Origin: Boseongicola aestuarii
GTDB taxonomy: Bacteria; Pseudomonadota; Alphaproteobacteria; Rhodobacterales; Rhodobacteraceae
Direction: 5' to 3'
Length of the DNA: 53,390 nt
Assembly: GCF_900184815.1 (NCBI RefSeq)
Contig: NZ_FXXQ01000017.1
Coordinates: 1 to 53,390, forward strand
The translations under genes were made by a program, and so were the position numbers. Positions 1 through 8,149 of the stretch are shown piece after piece. Within the stretch, counting starts at the first letter, position 1. Each line of letters begins with the position of its first letter. The notes beneath the pieces were generated by a model. The model ran no database searches. It was not told the DNA's origin and was given only the letters and a program-made list of their open reading frames with translations.

Positions 1-162
1 TACAACACGAAACGGCCTCACAGCGCCTTGGGATATCGGTCTCCGGCTCCGGAAACCATCATGCCAATAGACCGACGACCAGTCATGCACTAACAATCAA
101 GTTGGACCAGTCAGATCAGGCTAGGCAAACCGAAGTTCTTCATCGCCCAATCACTTGGACCT

Positions 163-1203
163 ATGTGCACCAGAGACGAACAGGGTCGTCCGCGAAGTGT
201 CACCGCCGCCAAAAGCGCACTCGATCGGCTTTACACCAACCATGCCCGTTATATTGGGGAACTTAGACGCTCGACGTCCCTCACTCCGGGCGGTGACGGA
301 CTGCAGCAGACCTGGAAGCCCATCTTGTTCAATAGCTACGCAGCTGCAGCAGCTGGCGACGAAGTGCTCGCCCGAACGATCATTGATGGCGTGAAGCGCG
401 TGGCAGCCAGCGGGCGCTACATGAATGAATCCGAGATGCTCACAATGGCCCAGGCCAAGCGGTTCGGGCTCTGCTACCGAAACGGTCCTAGTACACCATG
501 CCCTCAACATCTGCCGCGATTTGTGGGGCGCATGTATACAAATTTGCTAATCTCCATGGCGGTGCTGGACAGCAGCATGACCGACGATGATCGGGCTGTG
601 ATCGTTCCTTGGATTGAACGAGGTTACAAAACCTTTGTCGCCCCAGAGCTTGCTGGTGACCCAAGCGGCATCTACGACTTCGCAAACTACGGCATGGCAC
701 GTCTTGCCTTGGCCGCCGTAACCGACGACATGGGTCTTGCGAACCTCGAATTGAATGCGCGTCGCCGCGATTTTATCAAGCATATTGAGAGCTCGGGTTA
801 CATTGACGAAAACTCCTATCGAGGCGAACGCGCCTTCTGGTATCATACTGCTGGTCTCGACCCGGCACTCTCATACGCCCTCATTGCACGAGAATGGGGT
901 GTCGACTTTTTCAAAGATCCTACACTAGGCCCGCGTCTTCGTGCTGCAGTTGATAAGACTGTTCTCGGCCTCAGCGACTATGCTGCCTTCCGTTCTGTCG
1001 GAAACCGAGGCGACGCCTACACAACCGATCCTCGTGACAGGATCGCGGATGTCCACCAGTTTGCCCTGAACCTCATCCCGATCGCAGCGCGTGAATACGG
1101 CGTCCGCATTACGCCGGGAGCGAGGTATAGAAACCTCTCAAGGCTGGAAGCGTACACTCAGACTTCGGGATTCTCGGCTCGTTGCTACTATAGCGGGCGC
1201 TGA
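163..1203 (+). CDS. Alginate-lyase-like (alpha/alpha toroid) protein
   Basis: The 346-residue product resembles the polysaccharide lyase fold of AlgL-type alginate lyases (PF05426). The best sign is the stretch near residues 220-240, GERAFWYHTAGLDPALSYA, which matches the family's R-A-x-x-Y-H-x-x-x-L-x-P pattern, preceded by several helix-rich segments. Family members cleave uronic-acid polysaccharides in the periplasm or assist exopolysaccharide export. This protein has no signal peptide: it starts at MCTRDEQ, and the frame stays open upstream only to about position 94 without another start codon. Either the N-terminus has been lost or an upstream frameshift removed it. The next gene is convergent and no exopolysaccharide genes are visible. 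Family assignment is by motif only. Confidence 0.5.
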   Translation: MCTRDEQGRPRSVTAAKSALDRLYTNHARYIGELRRSTSLTPGGDGLQQTWKPILFNSYAAAAAGDEVLARTIIDGVKRVAASGRYMNESEMLTMAQAKRFGLCYRNGPSTPCPQHLPRFVGRMYTNLLISMAVLDSSMTDDDRAVIVPWIERGYKTFVAPELAGDPSGIYDFANYGMARLALAAVTDDMGLANLELNARRRDFIKHIESSGYIDENSYRGERAFWYHTAGLDPALSYALIAREWGVDFFKDPTLGPRLRAAVDKTVLGLSDYAAFRSVGNRGDAYTTDPRDRIADVHQFALNLIPIAAREYGVRITPGARYRNLSRLEAYTQTSGFSARCYYSGR

Positions 1204-1279
1204 CCAAAGCACGAAAATGGCCAGTGACTTGCTCCCCCGGGACCTGTCGGCTCCTGTGGTTCATTGGGATTGCCTGATT

Positions 1280-1347
1280 GTCCGCTTTGTCCGCGTTGCT
1301 GCCGTCCGTGCGCCTTGTGGCGAATGACGGCTTAGAGCCCAGAGCCG
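1280..1347 (+). repeat. Dispersed intergenic repeat, copy 1
   Basis: Diverged copy ending in gcgaatgacggcttagagccc. It lies in the gap between two convergent genes. A second half copy (aactgctgtgagcccgaggccgac) follows at about 1395-1418, so the gap 1204-1491 is largely repeat remnants; nothing else was seen in it. Confidence 0.6.
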
Positions 1348-1491
1348 CAATTCGTAAATGGCATTTAAATCGGCCGTTCAGAGAGGTTTCAGATAACTGC
1401 TGTGAGCCCGAGGCCGACGCGAAAAGCTGGCAAACTGTGACTAACGTGAAGGAACATATCTAAGGCGGAAGCCGTTGCGCGCACGCCTCGT

Positions 1492-2319
1492 TCACATGCC
1501 GTCTTCGAAAAACGGCTGCTGCGTCGTGATCGAAAAAAGGTCGGAAACTACGAGGATTGTCGTGATCAACGTTGGGATGAGAACGACGGTGGTGCCAATG
1601 ACGATCAGCCAGAAAGAGGCGGCACGTGCAGTGGGCTTCGAGTAGTCGGCTTTCAGGTATTCCAGGCGGAAGACGTCGATCGATAGCAGGTGAAGGTTAT
1701 CGTAGAACTTGCTCTTGAAACCGCTTGTATCGACGCAGCCGTCGTCAAGCTGCCTCAGAACGTCACGGATCTCCGGGTCGCTATCGCGAACGATATTCCC
1801 CGCCGAAAGAAGTTCTTCATCGGCCATGGCCGCGCGTGACCCCGACCTGACAAGGCTAATCAGCCCCTCTCGAAATCGTCGCGGGTACTTCAGGGAACCG
1901 CCGGCTTCGTCGCGGACCTCGTCATTGTCCCGCGCATCGCGCAGGAAGTCCACAATCGATAGCCTTAGGCTTCCGGCGACGCCATTGGTCGTCTTGGTCG
2001 CTTCCTTGGAACTGATGAAATCTTCATAGCCACGATACTCGGTGATTTGTTTGGGGCAGAATAGCGTGAACAGGGCAACACCCGATCCCACTATGACAAG
2101 ACCAAGATAAAAGATGTCGAAGCGGGCCCGGGCGAGAAGCTCGACCAGAGGCGAAGAGTGCCGCTCTTCAGACAGCGAAAGAAAAGGCTGCAGAGGCTCG
2201 TTATGAAAGATGATGAAGGCAATGAACGGAGCAACGATTGTCAGCTTCGGAAGGTTGCCAGACGCCAATCTGGCAAGGTTGGACCACTTCGTCATCTCGT
2301 TGAAACTCGACAATCTCAC
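1492..2319 (-). CDS. Unknown three-span membrane protein
   Basis: I do not recognise this 275-residue protein. It has three hydrophobic segments: residues about 24-40 (LTIVAPFIAFIIFHNEP), about 68-90 (FDIFYLGLVIVGSGVALF) and about 235-262 near the C-terminus. The charged region between the second and third (about residues 95-230) should be on one side of the membrane. It contains no motif I can name and is rich in Asp, Arg and Glu. It is transcribed in the same direction as the secreted SH3b protein upstream, with a gap of about 110 bases, so the two may share a transcript. It is convergent with the alginate-lyase-like gene. Confidence 0.7.
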   Translation of the reverse strand: MRLSSFNEMTKWSNLARLASGNLPKLTIVAPFIAFIIFHNEPLQPFLSLSEERHSSPLVELLARARFDIFYLGLVIVGSGVALFTLFCPKQITEYRGYEDFISSKEATKTTNGVAGSLRLSIVDFLRDARDNDEVRDEAGGSLKYPRRFREGLISLVRSGSRAAMADEELLSAGNIVRDSDPEIRDVLRQLDDGCVDTSGFKSKFYDNLHLLSIDVFRLEYLKADYSKPTARAASFWLIVIGTTVVLIPTLITTILVVSDLFSITTQQPFFEDGM

Positions 2320-2427
2320 CTTTGCCGTACTCCCTTCGGCGGGCTTATCGCTCCAACCAGGAAGCGCGCACGCATCGTTCGATATCGCCGTGTCATGAGC
2401 AACTTAAGAGCTCATTCGGACCTCGGT

Positions 2428-3462
2428 TCATTCTATGCCCATGATCACCGAATAGCTGGCAACGCTGTTGGTGCGGTTGATCACTTCGACAACGTAATCA
2501 CCAGATTGCCAAAGCTGGCCCCGATACTCCTGTTCGCTGGAAACCTGATCAAGCAGAAACGACCTATCCGGGTTGAAGATCTGATATGTCATGGGACCGC
2601 CTTGCGGTCCGACACGGACATAAAGGTTCTGGCCATTACGCGCGTTCAGAATATACCGGCGGGACTCACCCGGTGCCAACTGACCGCGCAGTTCGGCGCC
2701 TGAGGCCCCTGCGGCAAACTGAACGCGTTCTTCACCGTCCCCGACGGACATGCCCGGGGCATCGGAAGAAACCTCCGCCACTCCCTCGACAAGGAAATCT
2801 CCCGCCGCCCAGCCTTCGTATCCGGGATCGGCAAGGGTGGCCACGCGGCACCACCGGCGCCCTTCGGCCATTCTGCACCCGAGGTTGCGGACATTCTGCC
2901 CGTTCGAGAGGCGCGTGACGATGCTCGCACCACCCGAAGGGCCTGCGCGCAGATTCAGCGTTCCGCCGCCCGTGACGGCCACCTCAAGAAAGTCGGGTCC
3001 GCCCGCCAGACCGTCCGCAAAGTCATTGCGGACCTCGTCGCCCGTCGAACCGACGACGGAGACATCCAGCCGGAATTTAGATGTCTCGCCGCGACGCGCC
3101 GCCGATCGGTAGAGAAAAACGGCGATCGTGTACTCACCCGACGTCGGAAGGGTCCCGGACCAGTCATTGATCGGGTCGGACATCTCTCCGATCGCAAGCG
3201 CTTCGTCCCCGAGGGAGCGGCCCGGCGCGTAGACATTGAAATAGGTCGCTAAGTTGTCGGAGGACAAGACGACGCTCATAGACTGCCCGGCCTCCGCGCC
3301 GACCCTGTAGAGCACCGCATCACGGCCCGAAACATCGCCTTCGATGGTTGTTCCGGTTGTACCCGCCGGGAAACGGACATCGAAGGTTCGATCCTGCGCC
3401 AATGCGCCCATTGTGGTCGCGACGAATAAAGTGAATGCGATGAAATGGCGGAGCAACGTCAT
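2428..3462 (-). CDS. Secreted SH3b-domain protein with two flanking beta domains
   Basis: The 344-residue product starts with a Sec signal peptide ending in MGALAQ, cleaved near residue 22. Residues about 30-140 and 250-344 look like two related beta-sandwich domains of the pre-peptidase C-terminal (PPC) type: both describe a polymer-free state with phrases such as SGEYTIAVFLYRSA and SGDYVVEVINRTNS. Between them, residues about 158-225 form a bacterial SH3 domain (GGTLNLRAGPSGGASIVTRL ... RWCRVA ... GWAAGDFL). Such domains usually bind cell-wall or surface ligands in the periplasm. No catalytic domain is present. The architecture is shared in part by the SH3-like protein at 44374-45120. Biological role unknown. 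Confidence 0.8.
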   Translation of the reverse strand: MTLLRHFIAFTLFVATTMGALAQDRTFDVRFPAGTTGTTIEGDVSGRDAVLYRVGAEAGQSMSVVLSSDNLATYFNVYAPGRSLGDEALAIGEMSDPINDWSGTLPTSGEYTIAVFLYRSAARRGETSKFRLDVSVVGSTGDEVRNDFADGLAGGPDFLEVAVTGGGTLNLRAGPSGGASIVTRLSNGQNVRNLGCRMAEGRRWCRVATLADPGYEGWAAGDFLVEGVAEVSSDAPGMSVGDGEERVQFAAGASGAELRGQLAPGESRRYILNARNGQNLYVRVGPQGGPMTYQIFNPDRSFLLDQVSSEQEYRGQLWQSGDYVVEVINRTNSVASYSVIMGIE

Positions 3463-3667
3463 GGCTTACCTCTCTGGATTGCTGTTGGCCTGGGAGGAAA
3501 ACATCAGGCCACGATGCGCAGCCATGGTGACCTCTACACCGGTCAAGATCAACCGATGCTTGCACTTCTAGGAGTGTCGCTCGATGCGGCGCACTGCCTT
3601 CAAACCAAGCTTCTGATGCATTCTGAAACACTCGGAGAATGCAACTTTGCATCATAGACTCAAACTG

Positions 3668-3742
3668 CAGCTTAGTCCCGCAAAGCGGACCTTGATGCGC
3701 CTCACAGCGAATGACTGCTATGCGGGACGAAGCAGACACTCG
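3668..3742 (+). repeat. Dispersed intergenic repeat, copy 2
   Basis: Contains agtcccgcaaagcggacc and cagcgaatgactgctatgcg. It sits in the 401-base divergent gap 3463-3863 between the SH3b protein and the Sel1 protein, which must also hold both promoters. No other structure was recognised in the gap. Confidence 0.65.
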
Positions 3743-3863
3743 GGGCATAAGGAGGCCCGGCCATAAGTACTGAGAATGACCAGTTCGATTGCAACTTGAC
3801 GTGCCTCAATGCCGAGCCTTCTAGCCAAGGGTATGGTCTAGTCTGAGTGAAGGGAGTCGAGTC

Positions 3864-5072
3864 ATGGGATTTTGCAGATTTCTCAGGGTGGCAGTAATGC
3901 GGAACACTTGGCTGCTGGGATTAATCCTAGGTTTGCCAGTAATGGCGCAATCCTACGATTTTTCAACGTACACTCGCCATGCTCACGGCTGGACAATGGA
4001 GTACCCTAGCGATTGGGAGGTTAATGCGACTGATCCAAACTACGTTGAGTTTTCTCGACCCGAAGAGAATGCTCTTTGTGGAGTGCATTCCGGTAATACA
4101 AGATGGACCTCAATTGATGAAGTATGGGAATTCCTGCTGACCCAAGACGGAAAGCAAGCAAGACCGGGTGGCCCTATGAATCACATTGTTGATCATGAGA
4201 GGATTGAAGCACGCCCTGAAGTTGTTGGTATTAGAGTGAACGCTGAATTGGTTCCCGGCGGAACCTCACTCCGCAGCTATTTTATCTACTCTGGGCACCT
4301 CATCATGATTGACTGCGAGACTTACACCTCGAACTGGCCGCGGGTTGCCCCTGATTACCGAGCGATTTTGGATTCAGTTTCTTTCGAGAGAACGCAAGCA
4401 GCCATTGCATACGATGAAGGCGTAGCTGCCTTTCAAAAAAGGAACGAAAGCAAAGCGTTCGAATACTTCCTGAAGGCCGCCGAAGATGGCGACGCCAGAG
4501 CGCAATACAGTGTTGGAATCATGCTGCATCAAGGTCGGGGCGCTAAAGTCAACCTGACTGAGGCGATGAACTGGCTTCGGAGGTCCGCAAAACACGGTCA
4601 ATTGGGCGCGCAAGTCGCATTTTGGCAAATCAGGTTTAGTGCTGGTACTCTTATGGAACCCGAACTTGTTGAAGCACTTGTCTGGCTAAGGGCAGCGGCA
4701 GAAAACGGACACATGGATAGTCAATTTCAATTGGCAATGCATCTCCGCTATGGAGGTTCTACAATTGTTCGTGACGGCCGTACGTATGAAATGAACGCAG
4801 AAGAAGCCTTGAGATGGTTTCTCGAAGTAGCCCGCCAGGGGCACGCGGGCGCTCAATATGAGGCGGGGGCAATACTTTTGAATGAGAGTTGGAAAATGTT
4901 TAACGCCCGAGCAGCATATGGCTGGCTCAGCATTGCGGTGGAAAATGGTCATCAGGCCGCTGCTGAATTGAAAGGGAGTGCTGTTGCTAGTCTGTCTCCG
5001 GCAGAACGGCGCGCAATAGATGGCGAAGTGAAAAGATGCCTGGCTACGCAATATAGCGAATGTGGGTTTTAG
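3864..5072 (+). CDS. Secreted Sel1-repeat protein
   Basis: The 402-residue product has an N-terminal hydrophobic signal segment (NTWLLGLILGLPVMAQS, residues 13-29). A non-repeat domain follows (about 30-175, including GWTMEYPSDWEV, as in PsbP/DUF1795-like small secreted domains). Four Sel1-type helical repeats follow, about residues 185-380, each with the A-x-x-G-x-x-x-A-Q-Y/F pattern (DGDARAQYSVGIMLHQGRG, NGHMDSQFQLAMHLRYGG, QGHAGAQYEAGAI, NGHQAAAE). Sel1 repeats mediate protein-protein contacts. The start at 3864 is supported by aagggag ten bases upstream; an internal ATG at 3897 would still keep the signal peptide. The gene has visibly lower GC and more A/T-rich codons than its neighbours, which could point to transfer. 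Confidence 0.8.
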   Translation: MGFCRFLRVAVMRNTWLLGLILGLPVMAQSYDFSTYTRHAHGWTMEYPSDWEVNATDPNYVEFSRPEENALCGVHSGNTRWTSIDEVWEFLLTQDGKQARPGGPMNHIVDHERIEARPEVVGIRVNAELVPGGTSLRSYFIYSGHLIMIDCETYTSNWPRVAPDYRAILDSVSFERTQAAIAYDEGVAAFQKRNESKAFEYFLKAAEDGDARAQYSVGIMLHQGRGAKVNLTEAMNWLRRSAKHGQLGAQVAFWQIRFSAGTLMEPELVEALVWLRAAAENGHMDSQFQLAMHLRYGGSTIVRDGRTYEMNAEEALRWFLEVARQGHAGAQYEAGAILLNESWKMFNARAAYGWLSIAVENGHQAAAELKGSAVASLSPAERRAIDGEVKRCLATQYSECGF

Positions 5073-5149
5073 CGAAATCCGAACAATTCCGGTACGCCAG
5101 AGGACGGACTTCCCGGTTGAGCAGACTTTGCATCGGAATCCGAGGCGTG

Positions 5150-5212
5150 CATCCGCTTTGGGCTCAAAAGAGTCATTCGCCGCAGTGTTCACCAATGACT
5201 GCCTTGCGGACT
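5150..5212 (-). repeat. Dispersed intergenic repeat, copy 3
   Basis: Reads ccgctttgggctc, then gtcattcgccgcagtg and accaatgactgccttgcgga, that is, the reverse orientation of copies 1 and 2. It is downstream of the Sel1 gene in a 283-base gap. Confidence 0.65.
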
Positions 5213-5355
5213 TTGGCGCCCGAGATCTGTGGTGAGGCTGTGATGGTGCACAAACTTCTGATTGATAAATAGTAAAAGGTTTCAATACATGTTTGTGTTT
5301 GGCCATTGAAACACTCGTACCAATGCATTGAATTGACGACAGCGGGAGGTATACG

Positions 5356-6534
5356 ATGAAGATTGAAGCCGTCGATTTCTTCTACCTCTCGATGCCAGAA
5401 GTCACAACCGCGGCAGACGGCAGCCAGGACGCACTTCTTGTGAGGGTCGCAGCTGGCGGTTTCGTCGGCTGGGGAGAATGCGAGGCGTCCCCCCTGCCTT
5501 CTATCGCCGCTTTTGTCTGCCCGATGTCGCATAGCGCATGCAGGCCGGTTGCTGCCTCAGTGCTCGGCGCCAAACTGGACGAGCCAATGGACATCGCTGC
5601 GATATCCTCGCGTGTTGCCTACGACAGTATGGACCTGCTCCAGGCGACCCATACGCTCTCAGGCATCGAGATGGCGATGTGGGATCTTTTAGCAAAAACG
5701 CGCGAAGAGCCCGTCTGGCAAATGCTTGGCTATCGAACAACAGAGCCAAAGATTCCTTACGCCTCGATGCTATTCGGAGATACCCCGCAAGACACGCTCG
5801 AGCGCGGACAAAAGGCTCGCGCCGACGGCTTTAGTGCAGTCAAGTTTGGCTGGGGGCCCATCGGCACCGGCAATGTGAGGAGCGACGCAGATCAATTTGC
5901 AGCGGCGCGCGAGGGCATCGGCGGTGACGCGCATCTCATGATCGATGTCGGACAGATTTTCGGCGAGGATGTTGTGAATGCCGCGCAGCGACTTCCGGCG
6001 CTTGAGGCAGCTTCCGCGACATGGTTCGAGGAGCCGTTCTCGGGGTCTGCATACGAGGCTTATGCAGCGCTTTCAGCGCGCGGATCGAATGTGGGTATCG
6101 CCGGCGGCGAAGCCGCGCATAGCGTCGCCATGGCCCGGCACCTGATGGACTTCGGCAAAGTCGGTTTCGTGCAGATCGACTGCGGGCGGATCGGTGGGAT
6201 CGGCCCAGCGTTCGAGGTCGCGCGTATGGCTCAGACGCGCAACGTCACCTATGTCAACCATACCTTCACTACTCACCTCGCGCTCAGCGCCTCCCTACAA
6301 CCCTATGCCGGACTCGCCGAGCATCGGATCTGTGAGTTCCCGGCCCACCCTAGCGCGCTCGCCGAGGCCGTCGCAGCCAATCCGCTCATGCGCAACTCTG
6401 CCGGAGAGATTAGTGCACCGGCAGCCCCGGGACTCGGCATTGAAGTCGACATCGAAGCCCTGCGTCCATATCTGCTCGACGCCGAGATAAAAGTCGGTGG
6501 TCGTGTAATCTACAAGACACCTGACCTTGGCTGA
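5356..6534 (+). CDS. Mandelate racemase/muconate lactonizing enzyme family protein
   Basis: This 392-residue enolase-superfamily enzyme should abstract a proton alpha to a carboxylate, as sugar-acid dehydratases and racemases do. The N-terminal capping domain (about 1-125) is followed by the barrel. Predicted magnesium ligands are D197 (MIDVGQ), E225 or E226 (WFEEPF) and E252 (GGEAAH). The His-Asp dyad of the mandelate racemase subgroup is present as D275 (QIDCGR) and H302 (NHTFTTH). The second-strand lysine motif reads VKFGWG: K163 is kept but the usual K-x-K second lysine is glycine. The start is set by gggagg just upstream. It stands alone between repeat copies, convergent with a LysR gene. 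Its substrate cannot be told from the sequence. Confidence 0.85.
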   Translation: MKIEAVDFFYLSMPEVTTAADGSQDALLVRVAAGGFVGWGECEASPLPSIAAFVCPMSHSACRPVAASVLGAKLDEPMDIAAISSRVAYDSMDLLQATHTLSGIEMAMWDLLAKTREEPVWQMLGYRTTEPKIPYASMLFGDTPQDTLERGQKARADGFSAVKFGWGPIGTGNVRSDADQFAAAREGIGGDAHLMIDVGQIFGEDVVNAAQRLPALEAASATWFEEPFSGSAYEAYAALSARGSNVGIAGGEAAHSVAMARHLMDFGKVGFVQIDCGRIGGIGPAFEVARMAQTRNVTYVNHTFTTHLALSASLQPYAGLAEHRICEFPAHPSALAEAVAANPLMRNSAGEISAPAAPGLGIEVDIEALRPYLLDAEIKVGGRVIYKTPDLG

Positions 6535-6595
6535 TAGTAAGGTGGGCGCAACAAAGCGATCATTGGTACCCGCCGGTCCGAGCGTTCCGCGACGA

Positions 6596-6664
6596 AGGTC
6601 CGCTTTTGCCGGGAGCCGCCATCAGTCAAAATCCACCCAATGACCATTCTGCGGGACGAAGCTT
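6596..6664 (-). repeat. Dispersed intergenic repeat, copy 4
   Basis: Diverged copy with gtccgcttttgccgggagcc and caatgaccattctgcgggac. It lies between the convergent enolase-superfamily and LysR genes. Confidence 0.5.
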
Positions 6665-6702
6665 CCGTTATGGACGAAGGTCCGGCTCAGGGGATTTGCC
6701 CA

Positions 6703-7605
6703 CTAGTTTTTTCGCAAATGCGCGCTGTATCGCGGCGCAAAATATGCTGTGAATGCTTTCACCTCAGGTCGTCGGTAGGCGGACGGGTTCACCAACAGCC
6801 AAACAGTCGTTCCCAAGTTTGCGGGCAACTCAATACAATGGACGAGCGTATCGTCGCTCTTCATGAACCGCGTTGGGAGAATTCCAATTCCGGCCCCCAT
6901 TTGAACAGCGGTTTCCATAGCCCTAAAGTCTTGGCAGGTCATAGCAATCTGATCTGGACTAATGCGCTGAAGCAGCCACTCATTGATCCTATTGAGACGC
7001 TGATTTCCTCCAAAAACCAGGTACTTATGTCCATCCATTTCTGATTCTGAATGCGGTACATCAGATTTCCCCGCATAGGACTTCGACGCAAACAAGGAAT
7101 GCGTAATGGTGGCCAAATTCCGGCAGATCAACGATGGATCGTCAATTTCCTTGTTTGTCCATCTAATCGCGATGTCAACATCTCCAGCCGATACGTCGAT
7201 CGCCTCGTCACTCGGGATCAACTCGAATTTCGCGCTCCCGTAACTCTCGACAAAGCCTTCGAGGATGGCGGAAAGGCGTGGATTAAATGCGTCCGTCACC
7301 GCCGTAATACGAATGGCGCAGGAATGTACCGACGCCAGCCGAGCGGCCTTCATATCCAATGCCTTTGCCGCTTCCTCGACCACTTCGGCACTCGGCACTA
7401 ACGCCAAGGCGTCTTGGGTGGGTGAAAAACCTTGCGTGGTCCGCTCAAACAGAACCAGCTCAAGGGTGTGTTCCAACGCTTCAATTCGTCTTGCCACTGT
7501 GGGCTGCGCCATCCCAAGAGTTTTGGAGGCCGCCAAAGTTGAACCGGCCCGCAACACTGCGAGAAAAACCCGGACATCTGACAAGTTCTGAAATACGCTC
7601 TTCAT
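6703..7605 (-). CDS. LysR-family transcriptional regulator
   Basis: A 300-residue regulator. The N-terminal winged helix-turn-helix is at about residues 5-65 (LSDVRVFLAVLRAGSTLAAS ... AQPTVARRIEALEHTL), followed by a type-2 periplasmic-binding-like effector domain (GDVDIAIRW, MGAGIGILP). I take MKSVFQNLSD at 7605 as the start because LysR proteins usually begin a few residues before the helix-turn-helix. A longer start at 7659 has a passable ribosome site (gaggg) and cannot be excluded. It is divergent from a 73-residue gene at 7694 and convergent with the enolase-superfamily gene; its target is probably the divergent gene or itself. Confidence 0.9.
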   Translation of the reverse strand: MKSVFQNLSDVRVFLAVLRAGSTLAASKTLGMAQPTVARRIEALEHTLELVLFERTTQGFSPTQDALALVPSAEVVEEAAKALDMKAARLASVHSCAIRITAVTDAFNPRLSAILEGFVESYGSAKFELIPSDEAIDVSAGDVDIAIRWTNKEIDDPSLICRNLATITHSLFASKSYAGKSDVPHSESEMDGHKYLVFGGNQRLNRINEWLLQRISPDQIAMTCQDFRAMETAVQMGAGIGILPTRFMKSDDTLVHCIELPANLGTTVWLLVNPSAYRRPEVKAFTAYFAPRYSAHLRKN

Positions 7606-7693
7606 TTTTGTAGAGCAGCACAACGCCGGGGCGGATACCAGAAAAATCCGCCAATCCATAGGCTGCCCTCAACACAAGACAGAGGATCACCCG

Positions 7694-7915
7694 ATGACAC
7701 TTGCAATCCCATTGTTCGCTTTCTCAAACCTAAAACAGACCGCACGCACGTTGTTCGCCCAGCTAGCCGCGGCGAAGACGCTAGCAAATTCAGCGGATGA
7801 CACCACGCAAGAAGATCGTGATTTCTTTCTCGAAATGATGACTCGAAATCCAAAGGCCGTTCAAAGTGATCTAGGCTGCATGGCGATAATGACCCTATAT
7901 CCCCGGCACTTTTGA
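7694..7915 (+). CDS. Small conserved-looking protein (73 aa)
   Basis: The 73-residue product has an N-terminal half rich in Ala and Leu and a C-terminal half reading EDRDFFLEMMTRNPKAVQSD, with Cys at residue 62 and the ending MTLYPRHF. From memory this ending (M-x-x-x-Y-P-x-x-F) recurs in small uncharacterised Rhodobacterales proteins, but I cannot verify this here. A ribosome site (agagga) lies nine bases before the ATG. It is divergent from the LysR gene, so it is the most likely target of that regulator. No function can be assigned. Confidence 0.55.
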   Translation: MTLAIPLFAFSNLKQTARTLFAQLAAAKTLANSADDTTQEDRDFFLEMMTRNPKAVQSDLGCMAIMTLYPRHF

Positions 7916-8025
7916 GAGCCAGAAGTTTACTGAGCAAGGATAACAGTTGCTGAGTAGTTTGGCTCCGCCGTCAATCCGACTAAATGCGGGCATTCGTTAG
8001 CATTGCAGCATTTGTTAAAGTGGGA

Positions 8026-8077
8026 TCAAAGCCGCCGTTCGCTGCGGCGCGCAACAATGACCGAAATGCGGACAAAG
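8026..8077 (-). repeat. Dispersed intergenic repeat, copy 5
   Basis: Reads gccgttcgctgcggcgcgca, then caatgaccgaaatgcggac. It is located between the convergent 73-residue gene and the second LysR gene; a further scrap (ctttcgctgcgccgttcat) follows at about 8080-8100. Confidence 0.6.
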
Positions 8078-8149
8078 TGAGCTTTCGCTGCGCCGTTCAT
8101 AAAGGACTGCTTCCTTCACGGTTCACTTGATGCCTGAACGATCAACGTA

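Noticed and set aside
6534-6703. LysR at 6703-7605 as the dedicated regulator of the enolase-superfamily gene
   Set aside because: The two are convergent rather than divergent; LysR regulators usually control a divergent target, so the link is weak.
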